From Cercospora beticola (taxonomy: Eukaryota > Ascomycota > Dothideomycetes > Mycosphaerellales > Mycosphaerellaceae), in the NCBI RefSeq assembly GCF_033473495.1, contig NC_088935.1:2542001-2606000 (forward strand): a DNA stretch of 64,000 bases, given 5' to 3'. Position numbers and translations under genes: made by a program. A model generated the notes under the pieces. That model was not told the DNA's origin. It did not search any database and saw nothing but the letters and a program-made list of their open reading frames with translations. Below are positions 1 through 10,687 of this stretch, piece by piece. Numbering within the stretch: the first letter of the stretch is position 1; every line of letters begins with the position of its first letter.

Positions 1-2705
1 CAAGCACCGCCACACCCTTCGGGCCATCAGCTAGGCAGTCCCATCGATCAGCATTTTGACTTTGGTCTCGGACAGGATCCATCGCCACCGACAAATGGCT
101 ATCATCCGGACAGCTATGCCCACTCAGCATCGCAGCAGCAGGATTATGCTTCCAGCAGGCAAGCTGAGCGTGCAGCACCTCAACACCGCGGCCCTACTGC
201 CGTACCGCCTCTCGATACCAGTCGCACACAGTACCAACAGACCCCAGTCTACAATACTTCGCAGCCACTCAGTCCTACGCACGTCCCGCCACGGCCGTCC
301 ACAGCTCAAGCTGCTCGTGCTCAAGCTGTGCACCAGCCAGCGGTACCATTGTCAGAACCTCAGTCTGCGACATTCCATGACGATTATGCCTCCGTGCCTC
401 AGAAGCCCTTTGCACGTGAAGACTATGGTAGACCTGCGAGTCTCGGGGATATAATCGATGACTATGGCGCCGACCCTGCCCCGAAGCCTTTGCAGCGGAA
501 GCCGACTACCCGCGAAGAAGAAATTGAGGCCGACATGCCAGACTTTGACAGTGCTGCGCCGGCGCAGCGTTTGCAAGCAAACAATGCTTCGCGGGGTCCT
601 GCTCCCACTACCATCCATCCTCCAGCGCATCCAGGATTGCCACACTCCTCATCCGCGCCAGACGTGCGATATGACCAACCTCCAATCCAACATGATCCGA
701 ACACACAAGCTGGATATAGACCTCCGCCAAGACACGATGGCTACCATCCTGGAGCATCGTCTGTGCCTCCACAGCTTCCACATACAGGCGCACAAGATTC
801 TCGTATGCGAGCCGGCCCGCCGCCTGACATGCAGCCTCCGCAGGCACCTTTCGCTCACGATCCACCAGTGAGACGGTCGCTGGATGATGGAAGACCCATG
901 CCTTACCGGAATGGTCCGCCTCCTCCACAGCGCTTTGATGCTCAAGGGCGGCCACTGCCGCGTGGTCCCCCCAATGGCATGCGTGGAGGACCGATGGCCA
1001 TGCGTGGAGGACCCAATGGTATGCGAGGAGGTCCTAATGGTATGCGTGGAGGGCCGAATGGTATGCGTGGAAATCCAAACGGCATGCGTGGTCGTGGAGG
1101 GCCGAATGGTATGCCAATGGGCAGAGGACATCCACCACGCCCCGATCTTGACCGTCAAGGGACCGCCTGGTCAGACCCTGGAATGAATCGGGCAGGAAGC
1201 GCACCACCAACTCGCGGTCCCCTTCACGGAGCGCATGGCATGGCCGCGCCACCTCTAACTCAGCAGCGCTCTGCCCCTGATCAAAACCCTTCGTCCAACA
1301 ACCCAGATGCACTACCTCACCACCCAGTACCGGTGCGCCCAGGACTCATGGAAAACGGTGGTCCTGGGCAGGCAGCAAAACCACCTCCGGTCCGGAACTA
1401 TGGTGGTACTCAATCAGCACCACCAATAAAGGGCGCGCCGCCGCACGAGCGACAGGCCTCCAAGGACCATTTTGCGCAGCCGGTCACGATCGGAGAGCTG
1501 GAGCATCTTCGCTCTTCAGTGGATGCCAGTCCGGATAATGCGAAGAAAGCTCTGATCCTAGTGAAGAAGTTGGTCGAGGCGTCAACGGTACTCGCGGCCG
1601 AAGGAGGTCGTGCAGACCCGAGAACCACAGCGAAAAATCGCGAGAGACACGTGCTGGAAGCCGACAAGCGCCTCAAGAAACTGGTTCAAGGGGGTTATGC
1701 AGACGCCCAATTCTATTTGGCAGATTGCTACGGCTCTGGGGCGCTGGGGCTCGAGTTCGATGCCAAAGAGGCTTTCAAGTTATACCAGGCAGCAGCAAAG
1801 GGAAATCATCCTGAGGCCGCATATCGCACAGCGGTGTGCTGCGAAATTGGTCCCGAAGAAGGGGGAGGCACAAGCCGCGATTACGCCAAAGCTGTGCAAT
1901 GGTATCGTCGTGCTGCGACACTTGGCGACGGACCGGGTATGTACAAGCTGGGCGCAGTTCTGCTCAAAGGACTGCTGGGTCAGCAACGCAACATTGTCGA
2001 GGCTGTCATCTGGCTGAAGCGTGCTGCTGAAAAAGCAGACGCTGACAACCCTCACGCGCTACATGAACTAGCACAGCTCTACGAAAGTGATAACACGAAC
2101 CCAGAGATTCGCAACAAGCTCGTTGCTGATGATTCGTATGCTCGTGAGCTCTTTCAGAAGGCCGCGACTCTAGGGTACAAGAACAGTCAATTCCGCCTTG
2201 GCCAAGCGTACGAGTACGGGCATCTAGGATGCACGATCGATAACAGGATGAGCATTGCATACTACACTAAAGCTGCAGCGCAAGGCGAGCATCAAGCCGA
2301 GCTTGCACTTTCCGGATGGTATCTGACAGGAGCGCCGGGGATCTTGGAGAACAGTGACACAGAAGCGTACTTGTGGGCACGAAAGGCTGCTAGTTCTGAA
2401 CCTCCTCTCGCCAAGGCGATGTTCGCTATGGGCTACTTCACCGAGAACGGCATTGGATGTCCACAGAGCATGGAGGAGGCAAAGAAGTGGTATTCCAGAG
2501 CAGCATGTAAGTAACTCGAGGTTCGACAAGATCAGAATTGTTTCTAACGTGGATTACAGCATACAAGTTCCCCAAAGCGATCGAGCGTTTAGAAGAGCTG
2601 AAGAGAGGTGGAGGCAAGAAGGACAAATCGTTCCCTCCTCCAAGTAACGGCAAGCTCACCCGTAAAGATCAGAAGCGCGACGAAGAGAATTGTGTGGTCA
2701 TGTAA
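1..2705 (+). CDS. chs4: Chs4/Skt5-type chitin synthase activator, 5' truncated
   Basis: Activator that brings the class IV chitin synthase (Chs3 type) to sites of septum and wall growth. The frame is open from base 1, so the 5' end lies outside the window. Exons are 1-2506 and 2560-2705; the 53-base intron has donor GTAAGT and branch TCTAAC. The N-terminal half is low-complexity, rich in Pro, Gln, Asn and Gly, with an Asn-Gly-Met-Arg-Gly-Gly repeat. From about base 1680 to 2500 it encodes roughly seven Sel1 repeats (A-x-G pairs such as AAAKGN, RAATLGD, KAATLGY, KAAAQGE). The second exon adds a basic tail ending in Cys-Val-Val-Met, a CaaX box; yeast Chs4 ends in a similar prenylation signal. 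Without the intron the protein would stop before this motif, which supports the splice. Identity is secure from the Sel1 block plus CaaX ending. Confidence 0.93.
964..1120 (+). repeat. In-frame tandem repeat coding Asn-Gly-Met-Arg-Gly-Gly-Pro units
   Basis: About seven imperfect copies of a 21-base unit (consensus GGNCCNAATGGNATGCGTGGA) lie inside the chs4 reading frame. Copies differ mainly at third codon positions. The length is a multiple of three throughout, so copy-number change would keep the frame. Confidence 0.85.
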
Positions 2706-3225
2706 TCACCAGTCTTTGCCGAATAGTTTGTGTGGGCGGACAAGAAGCGCATGGGGAACACTTGGTTCCCAATACGGCAGATATCGAGACAGTTGACTTT
2801 GCCATGGCAATGATGAAACAGAAACGGACGACATGACAGTACAGAGCTGGACTCGTGTATATATACTATGGGACTTCAGAGCCGAGCCGAGGCGGAGGGA
2901 GTGCCGGATCAGCTGGTGGTATGGCAAGTATGTTTTTCTAAGGTATACTGAAATGTACAAATACCAAGATATAAACGGGTCATTTCGCCAAGAACACTTA
3001 GAACACTTTCCATCAATATCACTGTGTCACTCGCCCTGTCGGTAAGGATCAGAACCTCATGACTATGTCTGCCGCCGTGGATTCTTCGCAATGCTCTTGC
3101 CAGTGGCACTCTATAGGTGGGATGTTATTATCCGGGTATCATCGTCTATATCTCACCATGCATGCTCAGTCCTAGCCAAAATCTGCCCGTCCGTCGACCA
3201 TCGACAATTAGTGGCGAGGACGAGT
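2706..3225. other. Convergent 3' intergenic region
   Basis: Space between the 3' ends of chs4 (plus strand) and efr3 (minus strand). It should hold both 3' UTRs and terminators. I see no conserved open frame or repeat in it. Confidence 0.6.
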
Positions 3226-5508
3226 CTAATAAGGTGGAGCAGCCATGAGCGGTACTCTCGCCTTCTTCGTCTCATCAACCTGTATCCCAGCAAGCAATTG
3301 TTGCAAATCGACCTCCTCTCCCTGATTGACTTCCACCGCCAATTCAACCTGTCGCTTGCCTTCCATAATCTCCTCCAAGTCTTTGGCGCGCACCCTCGGC
3401 TTTATCGAGCCATTGCCATCGAAAGCTCCCACGTTGCTGCTGATATTGCCAGAGCTCAATCTCCGCTCGCCACCAAAATTGTTAGGGAGCATGAGCAATT
3501 GCGGATGACTTTGCTGGCTTTGGCCAATGCTGCCACGCAGAGACGCGGCCTTTTCCTTTTCCACAAACCTGCCAAAGCAATCCTCGGCCTCGAAATCGAG
3601 ATAGCTCGCATCTTTCTCCTCGGACTCCAGCTGAGCCCACGTAGCAACTGCATCCTTGTACGCGTTGCGTACATCCTCAGATCCGATTCGCGCCAGCCAT
3701 TGCGTGCCATCCCAGACTCCGACATTGACGCGATTCCGCTTGATCAACACGTTGGTATGTGTTTGCTTCTTGCCCACCTGAGCGGTTTCAATGATGCTCC
3801 GAATGATGTCAAAAGCGCACTTTCGGGCTTCATCGGTGGTGAAGTAGCCGCTTCGAAGGCTATTGCTTCGCTCACTGGTTTCTCTGTCCGCGTCTGACCT
3901 GTCATCGTGAGCCGAGTCTTTGGTCGCGGGGGTTGTACTTGCTGCAGCTGTGCTTGGGCGAGCCGGTGATGCAGCATTGGCAGAGGTCTTCGTCCCGCGA
4001 GAGGTGCCAAGACGGTGCCTGGGCGTTGTGTTTTCAGTGGCACGGGTGTTTGATCGCGATCTGCTTTCTCCAAAGATGTTACTCTTGAAGTCCGCAGCGG
4101 AGGGATATGCTTTTACTCGCACAAGAATGGCCGCAATCATGTCCGTGACCTGGTCCGAGTAGTAAATGTGTCCGGCCAGACATGCGATGCTCTGCTTTAG
4201 TGTCTCCACCGTCGACATGGCCGCGTTCTGTTCGTTGCTGGCAGATGTAGTCTCGCGGGTCAAGAGATTGTTTCCTGGGCGGGCGCAATATGAGACGGCT
4301 CGGATTGTCGTGGTCATCAACCCAACCAGCACGTCCATGACTGAAAGGCCGATGAGATTGAGATCCGAGCTAACGACGCCGTGGATCATTTTTGCGTAGG
4401 TTTCGTGCAGTCGAAAATCGGCACCGTCCACTGGCAGCCGTCTGAGCGTCTCCACAGCAGTGAACAGGATCACGAAGCGATCTTGCACGGGTGTCCAAGA
4501 CGTAATGAGCCTGAACAACTGGCTGGCCCAGTCATTGATGCTGCGGCCCTGCTCGCCAGCGATGAAGCGCATGAAGGAGAAGGTAGCTTCTCGCGTTTGG
4601 CCGCGATTTTGCGTATTGAAAATAGCTTTGACACAATCAGTGGCGAGTAAGCCCACCTCTTCTTCTTCGATTCGATCGGCATCTTGCGCTGTGCCTTCGG
4701 CAGTGCGCGGATCTGGTGCCTGCTCTTCCTGGTATCCCGACAGTGTCCTCGAGTGTGTTATACTCTGCCTCCGATTCAGGGTTTTGCTGTCTCTGCCCTC
4801 CTTCTCTTCAGCTTCACGGTAGAGGCCTTGCAAGGAGTCGATGTAATCGTGCTTCCCTGCGTTGCGTAAATTGGTGAGCACGGCAGCAAATGAGTAGTCG
4901 AATTCGCGGTTCCAGTCCCGCTCGAGCTGTTCTGCGGGGGCGAAGATGCTCATGATGGCGGCAACACCGGCCTTGCGCAGCCGCAGCGCATCGTGATTGG
5001 CGACAGGCTGCGTGGAGCTGCCCATCTTCTTGGTGTTATTCTTGGCGAGAGACCCATAGAGGTGAACCACTTGGGTGTACAGGTCACGGTATTCGTGGTC
5101 TGCGGCAAGGCTGGCGGCGTCCTGGTGCTGACACAGGGCGTCCCAGGTAGCGAGAGTCGCCTCGATCAAGCCAATGTCGGTCGAGTTGTCGAGCACTTGG
5201 CGGAGAATGCGCAGGACTGAGGGTGAGATGAGAGCGAATCCCGAGCCGCGATTAATGGCATTGTGCTCGAGGACGGCCGTCAAGATCTGCAGGGTGATCT
5301 GGACGCGTGCGCTCTGGCTGTGGGCGACATCGTACTGCGTCCGCGACTCCAGGTAGTCGCCGACCTTGTGGATCTTGTTCTGGCGACTGCTGACATAGTA
5401 GAGGAGATAGGCCAGCTCCGAGCCGTTGGGTTTCGTGTCCAGGCGCGGGTAGCATCTGAGAATCAGCGACTGGTGCTTTGGCCGCAGCTTTTCTGGTCGG
5501 CTGGGCAT
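3226..5508 (-). CDS. efr3: Efr3-like plasma-membrane scaffold for PI4-kinase
   Basis: Efr3 anchors the Stt4/PI4KIIIalpha kinase complex at the plasma membrane. The single-exon model of 760 residues starts at the ATG at 5508, whose product begins MPSRPEKLRPKHQ. The frame stays open upstream to 5790, but that part encodes Cys/Pro/His-rich sequence across a CAGG microsatellite and looks like untranslated leader. The N-terminal block (Pro-Lys-His-Gln, then CYPRLD and ELAYLLYYVSSR) is the hallmark of fungal Efr3. The rest is helical, ARM/HEAT-like, with a Ser/Thr-rich disordered stretch around residues 490-570 and a conserved-looking C-terminus after KPRVRAKDLEEIMEGKRQ. No transmembrane segment is visible; the family attaches through N-terminal basic and Cys residues. 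Yeast Efr3 is of comparable size. Confidence 0.9.
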   Translation of the reverse strand: MPSRPEKLRPKHQSLILRCYPRLDTKPNGSELAYLLYYVSSRQNKIHKVGDYLESRTQYDVAHSQSARVQITLQILTAVLEHNAINRGSGFALISPSVLRILRQVLDNSTDIGLIEATLATWDALCQHQDAASLAADHEYRDLYTQVVHLYGSLAKNNTKKMGSSTQPVANHDALRLRKAGVAAIMSIFAPAEQLERDWNREFDYSFAAVLTNLRNAGKHDYIDSLQGLYREAEEKEGRDSKTLNRRQSITHSRTLSGYQEEQAPDPRTAEGTAQDADRIEEEEVGLLATDCVKAIFNTQNRGQTREATFSFMRFIAGEQGRSINDWASQLFRLITSWTPVQDRFVILFTAVETLRRLPVDGADFRLHETYAKMIHGVVSSDLNLIGLSVMDVLVGLMTTTIRAVSYCARPGNNLLTRETTSASNEQNAAMSTVETLKQSIACLAGHIYYSDQVTDMIAAILVRVKAYPSAADFKSNIFGESRSRSNTRATENTTPRHRLGTSRGTKTSANAASPARPSTAAASTTPATKDSAHDDRSDADRETSERSNSLRSGYFTTDEARKCAFDIIRSIIETAQVGKKQTHTNVLIKRNRVNVGVWDGTQWLARIGSEDVRNAYKDAVATWAQLESEEKDASYLDFEAEDCFGRFVEKEKAASLRGSIGQSQQSHPQLLMLPNNFGGERRLSSGNISSNVGAFDGNGSIKPRVRAKDLEEIMEGKRQVELAVEVNQGEEVDLQQLLAGIQVDETKKARVPLMAAPPY

Positions 5509-6498
5509 CTCGAGCGCTGGGCGCAGCGCGGTGGGGGCAAACAGCAGCCTCGCTATCGAGACATCCAGTCGTCGGTCCGGGGGCGGGCGGGGGGCGCGTG
5601 GTGGAGGGGTGTGCGTGTGGGCGCGTGGACGATGTCGGACGTGCAGGCAGGCAGGCAGGCAGGCAGCTGAGGGAGAAGTGAGGTCGAAGCGGCCCACGTC
5701 ATTCCAGCTCGGCGTTTTCTCCCACGCACCCGCACATGCACGCTGCTGAACCCTGGCGCGGTCGCGCCCGACAGAAGAAGAAACAGCCACTTGCGGCTGC
5801 AGCTACGCGGCGCGGCACAGCAGAATTGTGCATTGCGGTGACAAACGCCCCCGGCCGTTGTGCTGCAGCCTGCACTCGTGAGCCAGGAATCCGCGACGGC
5901 GACAGCTGTGCGAATGCGACGCCTGCATTCCGGGGGGAGTTCGAGAGAGGCACAAGCACACATGGGAAACATCGCCTATGCACTTCAGAAGCTAGCCATG
6001 TCCACCGGCGCTAGGGACGTGCGCAGAGCAGCAGCTGTCACATTGCTACCGCAGCCATCACCCAGACCGAACCGACCGAAGAGCCGACCGAAGAGCCGTC
6101 ACCGCCATCCTGGCTGCGTTGCAATTACTCGATTAGCAACAAATATCATAATACTGGCATCATTCTGCTTGCAGCCTCGCTGCAGTGTCTCCTAGCCGAG
6201 CATAGCCCCTTCGCAATGCCCCAATCTGTGCAATGCCCTTCAGCAGCCGTCGCGCAGGCAGCAATGGATGTGTTTACCCAAGCCTTCGTCACGCTCAATA
6301 CGACAGTGGTGCAGGCGTGTAGACTGGGGGCATGTGCGTCTCGATCGGTAATCGTCGCCATCCGAGCCTTCCATCCAGTTCCATAGGCAGAGCTACGGTG
6401 ACCGTGACACCCATTGGTTGCGCACCGGGTCCCAGTACTCGTTCCGGCGCGCGGATGCATTCTCGGCTGGCGGTTGGCATCAGTACAGAAGCACTGTG
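5509..6498. promoter_or_regulatory. efr3 leader and promoter region
   Basis: About 1 kb between the efr3 start and the 3' end of the next minus-strand gene. The part next to efr3 is pyrimidine/GC-skewed and holds a CAGG microsatellite. A short GACCGAAGAGCC direct duplication occurs near 6070-6100. No convincing coding frame was found. Confidence 0.5.
5644..5666. repeat. CAGG tetranucleotide microsatellite
   Basis: Nearly six perfect CAGG units in the presumed 5' leader of efr3, about 140 bases upstream of its ATG. Confidence 0.9.
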
Positions 6499-7094
6499 CT
6501 ATCGTGGGTTGGGTATCTTACAGCCATTGCTATCCTGCTCCTGGTCTGGAGTCACTGACTGTGCACTGCTGCATGCGCCGCTCGACTCATCATCGTCATT
6601 CGCCTGATTGCCAGGAGCTGTGTTGCCGCCTCGAATGCGATTGTTGCGTTGGTCTCGGTATCTATCGAGAGGCATCAGCATATTGTCAGCTCCGCAGGAG
6701 GGACAGCACCCGCCGAAAGGAATGCCACAGTAGCCACCGGATCACCCAATTCTCCTCCTCCGGTCCATCTGTATCTTTTCCGAGGTCGTAAATGGTCCGA
6801 GTCTCTGGGCTTGCGAGCTTGTAGATACGTAAGATCTCAGCGTGCGTTGCTGTCTCGTTGATGGGTCTACCCTGACGTTAGTAGCTCAGCAGAAAGGCAG
6901 TAGCGGACAACGGTGCTGACGCACGACCCTGCGCTCTCCTTTTCAATGAGCCGTTTCCTACCCGCCACAGCTTCCCTCTTCATTAGACTATAGAGCTCCT
7001 TGTGGGCTCGATCATCTTCACACAAGTGCAACCGTTGGAAGAGTCTTGTTTTCGACTCGCTTTGCGCCAAAGCAGATACCGGAGCGGGAACCAT
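6499..7094 (-). pseudogene. Small Cys-rich protein gene with a one-base frameshift (or sequence error)
   Basis: Unrecognised small gene. Exon 1 (7094-6925) codes an ATG-initiated, charged helical segment containing KRLIEKESAG. A 58-base intron follows (donor GTGCGT, branch CTAAC, acceptor TAG), then exon 2 (6866-6499). Exon 2 first reads INETATHAEILRIYKLASPE and reaches EEENWVI near 6741. There the good frame shifts by one base to GGYCGIPFGGCCPSCGAD, then MLMPLDRYRDQRNNR, and stops at 6499. No intron boundary can explain the shift, because a TGA precedes the second frame immediately. Dropping one C at about 6739-6741 makes the total coding length 537, an exact multiple of three (about 178 residues). 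The Cys cluster (CGIPFGGCCPSC) may bind metal. It could be a recent pseudogene or an assembly error. Confidence 0.6.
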
Positions 7095-8910
7095 GTTTGT
7101 AACTGGGTCAGTGTGAGGCTTCGTCTGAATCCGATATAAAGCAAGTGCAGTCCGGAACGGCCTCGCACGACCTTGCTAAATCGTCATGGGGAGCGGAGTG
7201 CCTGGACTACATCAGCTACCCAAGCATGCGGCTTCCACAATCCATCCACTTTCGAGCTGCAACGCCATGTCTGGATCGCGGGACTCGGTCCAGCCGTGAA
7301 GAACGGATCCTTGCTCGGAGCAGTTTGGGATCGACGATGCGCAAATCAATAACGCTTGCTCAACTAAAAAGACCAGAGAGGGACTCGGAAATCCGGATCC
7401 GCGCGGTTGGCCGTGACTTAGCGAGCTCGTGACGAGATGCAATGGGTGCATGGCTGGCTGGCTGTGTGGAGAACGGCGTCGGCCCTGCAAACAACCAGCA
7501 CCACCACCACCACCGATAATGCAATCTTGCCTTGTCGGTGACGTCTTTCAGGGAAGAGTGCGAGGCATGAAAGCCGTCTGTGACACAACCGGCTGCAGGG
7601 TGAAATTCTTTGGTCCTTGGTCAGTTGCAGAGCGCACGCGTCATAGTAATACTGCATGAAATAGTCTGCGCAGGAGAGGCAGACCGGGGTTCTTTTGACA
7701 GCGACCACGTCAAGGAGGTAAGTCCGAATTCCTCACTGTGTCGGTGTGCAACTGCTCGGAGGTGCCGAGTCGGGACTGATTGTGGACAGCTTTTTTTCGC
7801 ACAGTCCCTTTCGCAGCGCGATGGTCCCAACTTGATGTCACCTGAGTCTGTGAGAGTCCACTTTCGTCTCCAAGCACTGACCGTAGCAGAGTCGTTGAGA
7901 CATGCCCAATAGCGGCTTGGAGCAGTTGGCGAGTGGGTACTGCGGAAGAGTCCGAGGAAGGGAGGGGCTGTCTCTGTCAGCAAGCCAGGGCAATGGAAAG
8001 TCGGAAATGCAGCCATAGCAGCTCCCGTCACCGTCAACAACAGCTCGAGTGGCGCTCGTTGCCGTGCTGGGGGTTGGTCGACAAATTCTTTCGTGCAATG
8101 TGCCGGCTCTCCTTGCAGCAGGAATCATGCCGCAGTCACACACCGATCTGTCGACGGCACATTCGAACTGCCACAGGCTGATTCTAGCCAGCGTATACGA
8201 CGCGCAGGACAGCTTCCTTTGGGATGTCCTGCAGTACAAGCGATCGTGCAGCTATTGCGAAATCGGTCGCGAAGTCGTGACACATCAGCTTTTGCGAGCG
8301 GTACTCTCTGATGGACCTCGATATTGCGCAGCGGCGAGGGCGCTCTCGAAGGCAGCTGGGATCATCAAGGTGACCTTCAAGAGGCTGATGAATGGCACGC
8401 AGAGCACGCATCTGAGACGCAGCACGTTCGAGAGAAACTCTGCTGCTGCTGCTGCTCGGATGAAGTAGACAGCCGATTCGACCAGGCAGTAATTCAGGCA
8501 CCAATGGCACTCGCACCTTCCCCACGACCCCCGGAGCGCACCGCAGTTCGCCCATGATGCCTGAACGCAACTGCCGACGCTGATTGAAAGCACCAACTCT
8601 ATCGGCAGTTCACTCTCGCCTTCAAACAGCGCCATGAATTCCGGAACAGGGAACACCACCCCGATTACAATCGTCGTCTGACGAAAGACGGCGTGCACAT
8701 GGCACCGTTGGACCCGACTCGCCGGGCACGCGGGCCTGGCGATATGGCTTAGCCAATACCTAGCGTCGTCGACATCTGCCGTTCATATGCAATGCTGCTC
8801 CATATAGCGCCTGGCAAGACTGACGCCCTCCTGGTCCGTGTGTAGGTATATGAGGGCGTGGAAGCCCGTGTCAGCGGTGTCAGCAACTCTGTTGTTCTCG
8901 CACATTCAAC
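7095..8910. other. Gene-free stretch upstream of the P450
   Basis: About 1.8 kb with several short open frames on both strands that resemble no family and lack credible splice joins. It contains an ACC microsatellite (7499-7514) and a CTG run (8440-8456). It should include the promoters of the P450 (right end) and of the frameshifted gene (left end). Confidence 0.5.
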
Positions 8911-10595
8911 ATGTTCGCATCCGATGTGATTCGCTTCCTGCTGGCTCACTGGCCATCTGTCCTAGTCTTGAGCGTTGTCCTCTACTTCGTCAGAAACAAA
9001 TTCAACAATGGCTTGAATAAGTATCCCGGCCCACGACTGGCGGCGTACAGTATGTGCATTCCGTTCTTGGTAGTCCTGGCAGCAAGCTAACTCTTCCCCA
9101 ACAGCGGACTGGTGGCGATATTTCGACGTCCGAGGCGAGCGCGCTGAATGGACACACATTGAGCTACATCGAAAGCATGGAGACATTGTGCGTCTAGGGC
9201 CGAATGTACTCTCCTTCGCGGATCCCCGCGCGATCAAGACCATCTACGGACTCAACAAGGGCATGACTAAGTCGGATTTCTGTAAGCACGCAATCAACTC
9301 CTGCTAGCAACCAAAGCTTACATGATACACTAGACCCTGTCCAACAAGCTGTGGCGAAGGGTGAACGCTTACAGTCACTCTTCTCGACAAAAGATGAAGA
9401 TTTCCACGCCAAATATCGACGATGTGTCAACAATGCCTTTGCCATGTCTTCTCTCGTTGGATACGAGCCACTGGTCGACAGTACCATGAATGCCTTCATT
9501 GAGCAGACTCGCAAACGCTACGCTGAAACCGGCGAGAGTTGCAGGTTCTCGAGGTGGCTGCAGTTTTTCGCGTTCGACGTGATTGGCGAGTTGACATGGA
9601 GCAAACGTCTGGGCTTTGTGGAGCGAGATCAGGACGTCGAAGGTATCGTTGGCTTCGTCGGCGCCTTCCTGGCATATGCTGCTCCGGTTGGGCAAATGCC
9701 ATTCCTGGATCTCATCTACCAGAAGAACCCGATCAAGCTTCAACTACAGAAATGGGGCATCGATAAGAAAGTCTTTGCTGTGACAAAGTTTGCTCTGGAA
9801 CAATCCGCGGATCGTGCGTCAGAAATGGAGAAGATCAAGCAGCATGGCTCATTAGATGAGCGCTCCGGCAAAGCTGTGGATCTTCTCATGAAATTTACAC
9901 AAGCTCAGCACGATCATCCCCAGTTCATGACGGATAGACAGGTCCTTTCGTCATGCACGAGCATGATCTTCGCCGGGTCGGAAACAACTTCCATCAGCCT
10001 AAGCAGTGTTTTCTACCACCTTATGAAAAATTCTCATGCCTACAAGAAATTGATGGACGAGCTCGACGAAGCTGCACGGAACGGGACTATCGCTGAACGG
10101 GACTACGGGAAAGTCAGTTGGGCAGAGGCACAAAAGCTACCCTACCTGGATGCAGTGATCCAAGAATCGTTCCGGCTGCATCCCGCTCCAGGGCTAATAC
10201 TAGAGCGAGTCGTCCCACCACAAGGCATCGAAATCCTCGGCGAGCGCATTCCGGGTGGCACAATCGTTGGTTGCAATGCTTGGGTACTACACAGAAGACC
10301 AGAAGTCTTCGGCCGTGATGTGGACACTTTCCGGCCAGAACGCTGGCTCGAAGCGAAACCAGATCAACTCCGTGAAATGAAAGCGACAATGTTCCAGTTC
10401 GGAGCTGGTGCCCGAACGTGTATTGGGAAGAACATCTCACTGCTGGAGATCTACAAGCTCGTGCCGACATTTTTGCGCAATTTTGAGGTGGAGCTGGCTA
10501 CGCCAGGTCGTGAGTGGAAGACGAAGAACGCATGGTTCGTTACGCAGGACTTTGATACTAAGTTCAAGCCGCGCTCAATAGCGCAGAGTGCATAA
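8911..10595 (+). CDS. Cytochrome P450 monooxygenase (pisatin demethylase-like family)
   Basis: Haem-thiolate monooxygenase of the endoplasmic reticulum; substrate unknown. Exons are 8911-9049, 9105-9281 and 9334-10595, giving 525 residues with introns of 55 and 52 bases. Residues about 12-28 form the single N-terminal membrane anchor, followed by the hinge KYPGPRLAAYTDWWR. The oxygen-binding I-helix reads AGSETTS, the K-helix ExxR is ESFRLHP, and the haem loop is FGAGARTCIG with its Cys ligand. The overall pattern, including the PGP-x-LAAYT-x-WWR start, resembles fungal pisatin demethylase/benzoate hydroxylase-like P450s, many of which act in detoxification or secondary metabolism. No biosynthetic cluster partners are visible here, so a lone detoxification or tailoring role is inferred. 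The next gene converges on it with only 92 bases between. Confidence 0.93.
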
Positions 10596-10687
10596 AGGAT
10601 TGTATTATATATAGCTGATGTAGATCTTTCCATCTAGACATGGCCGCTTTAATGCAGCTTTTGTTCTGCTACGCATGTCGTTCCCCG

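Noticed and set aside
5509..5790. N-terminal extension of Efr3 by 94 codons
   Set aside because: The extension spans a CAGG repeat and codes Cys/Pro/His-rich sequence; family members start at the MPSRPEK-type methionine.
8049..8468. Plus-strand frame of 139 codons upstream of the P450
   Set aside because: No recognisable domain; overlapped by similar-length frames on the other strand, and it ends in a CTG microsatellite.
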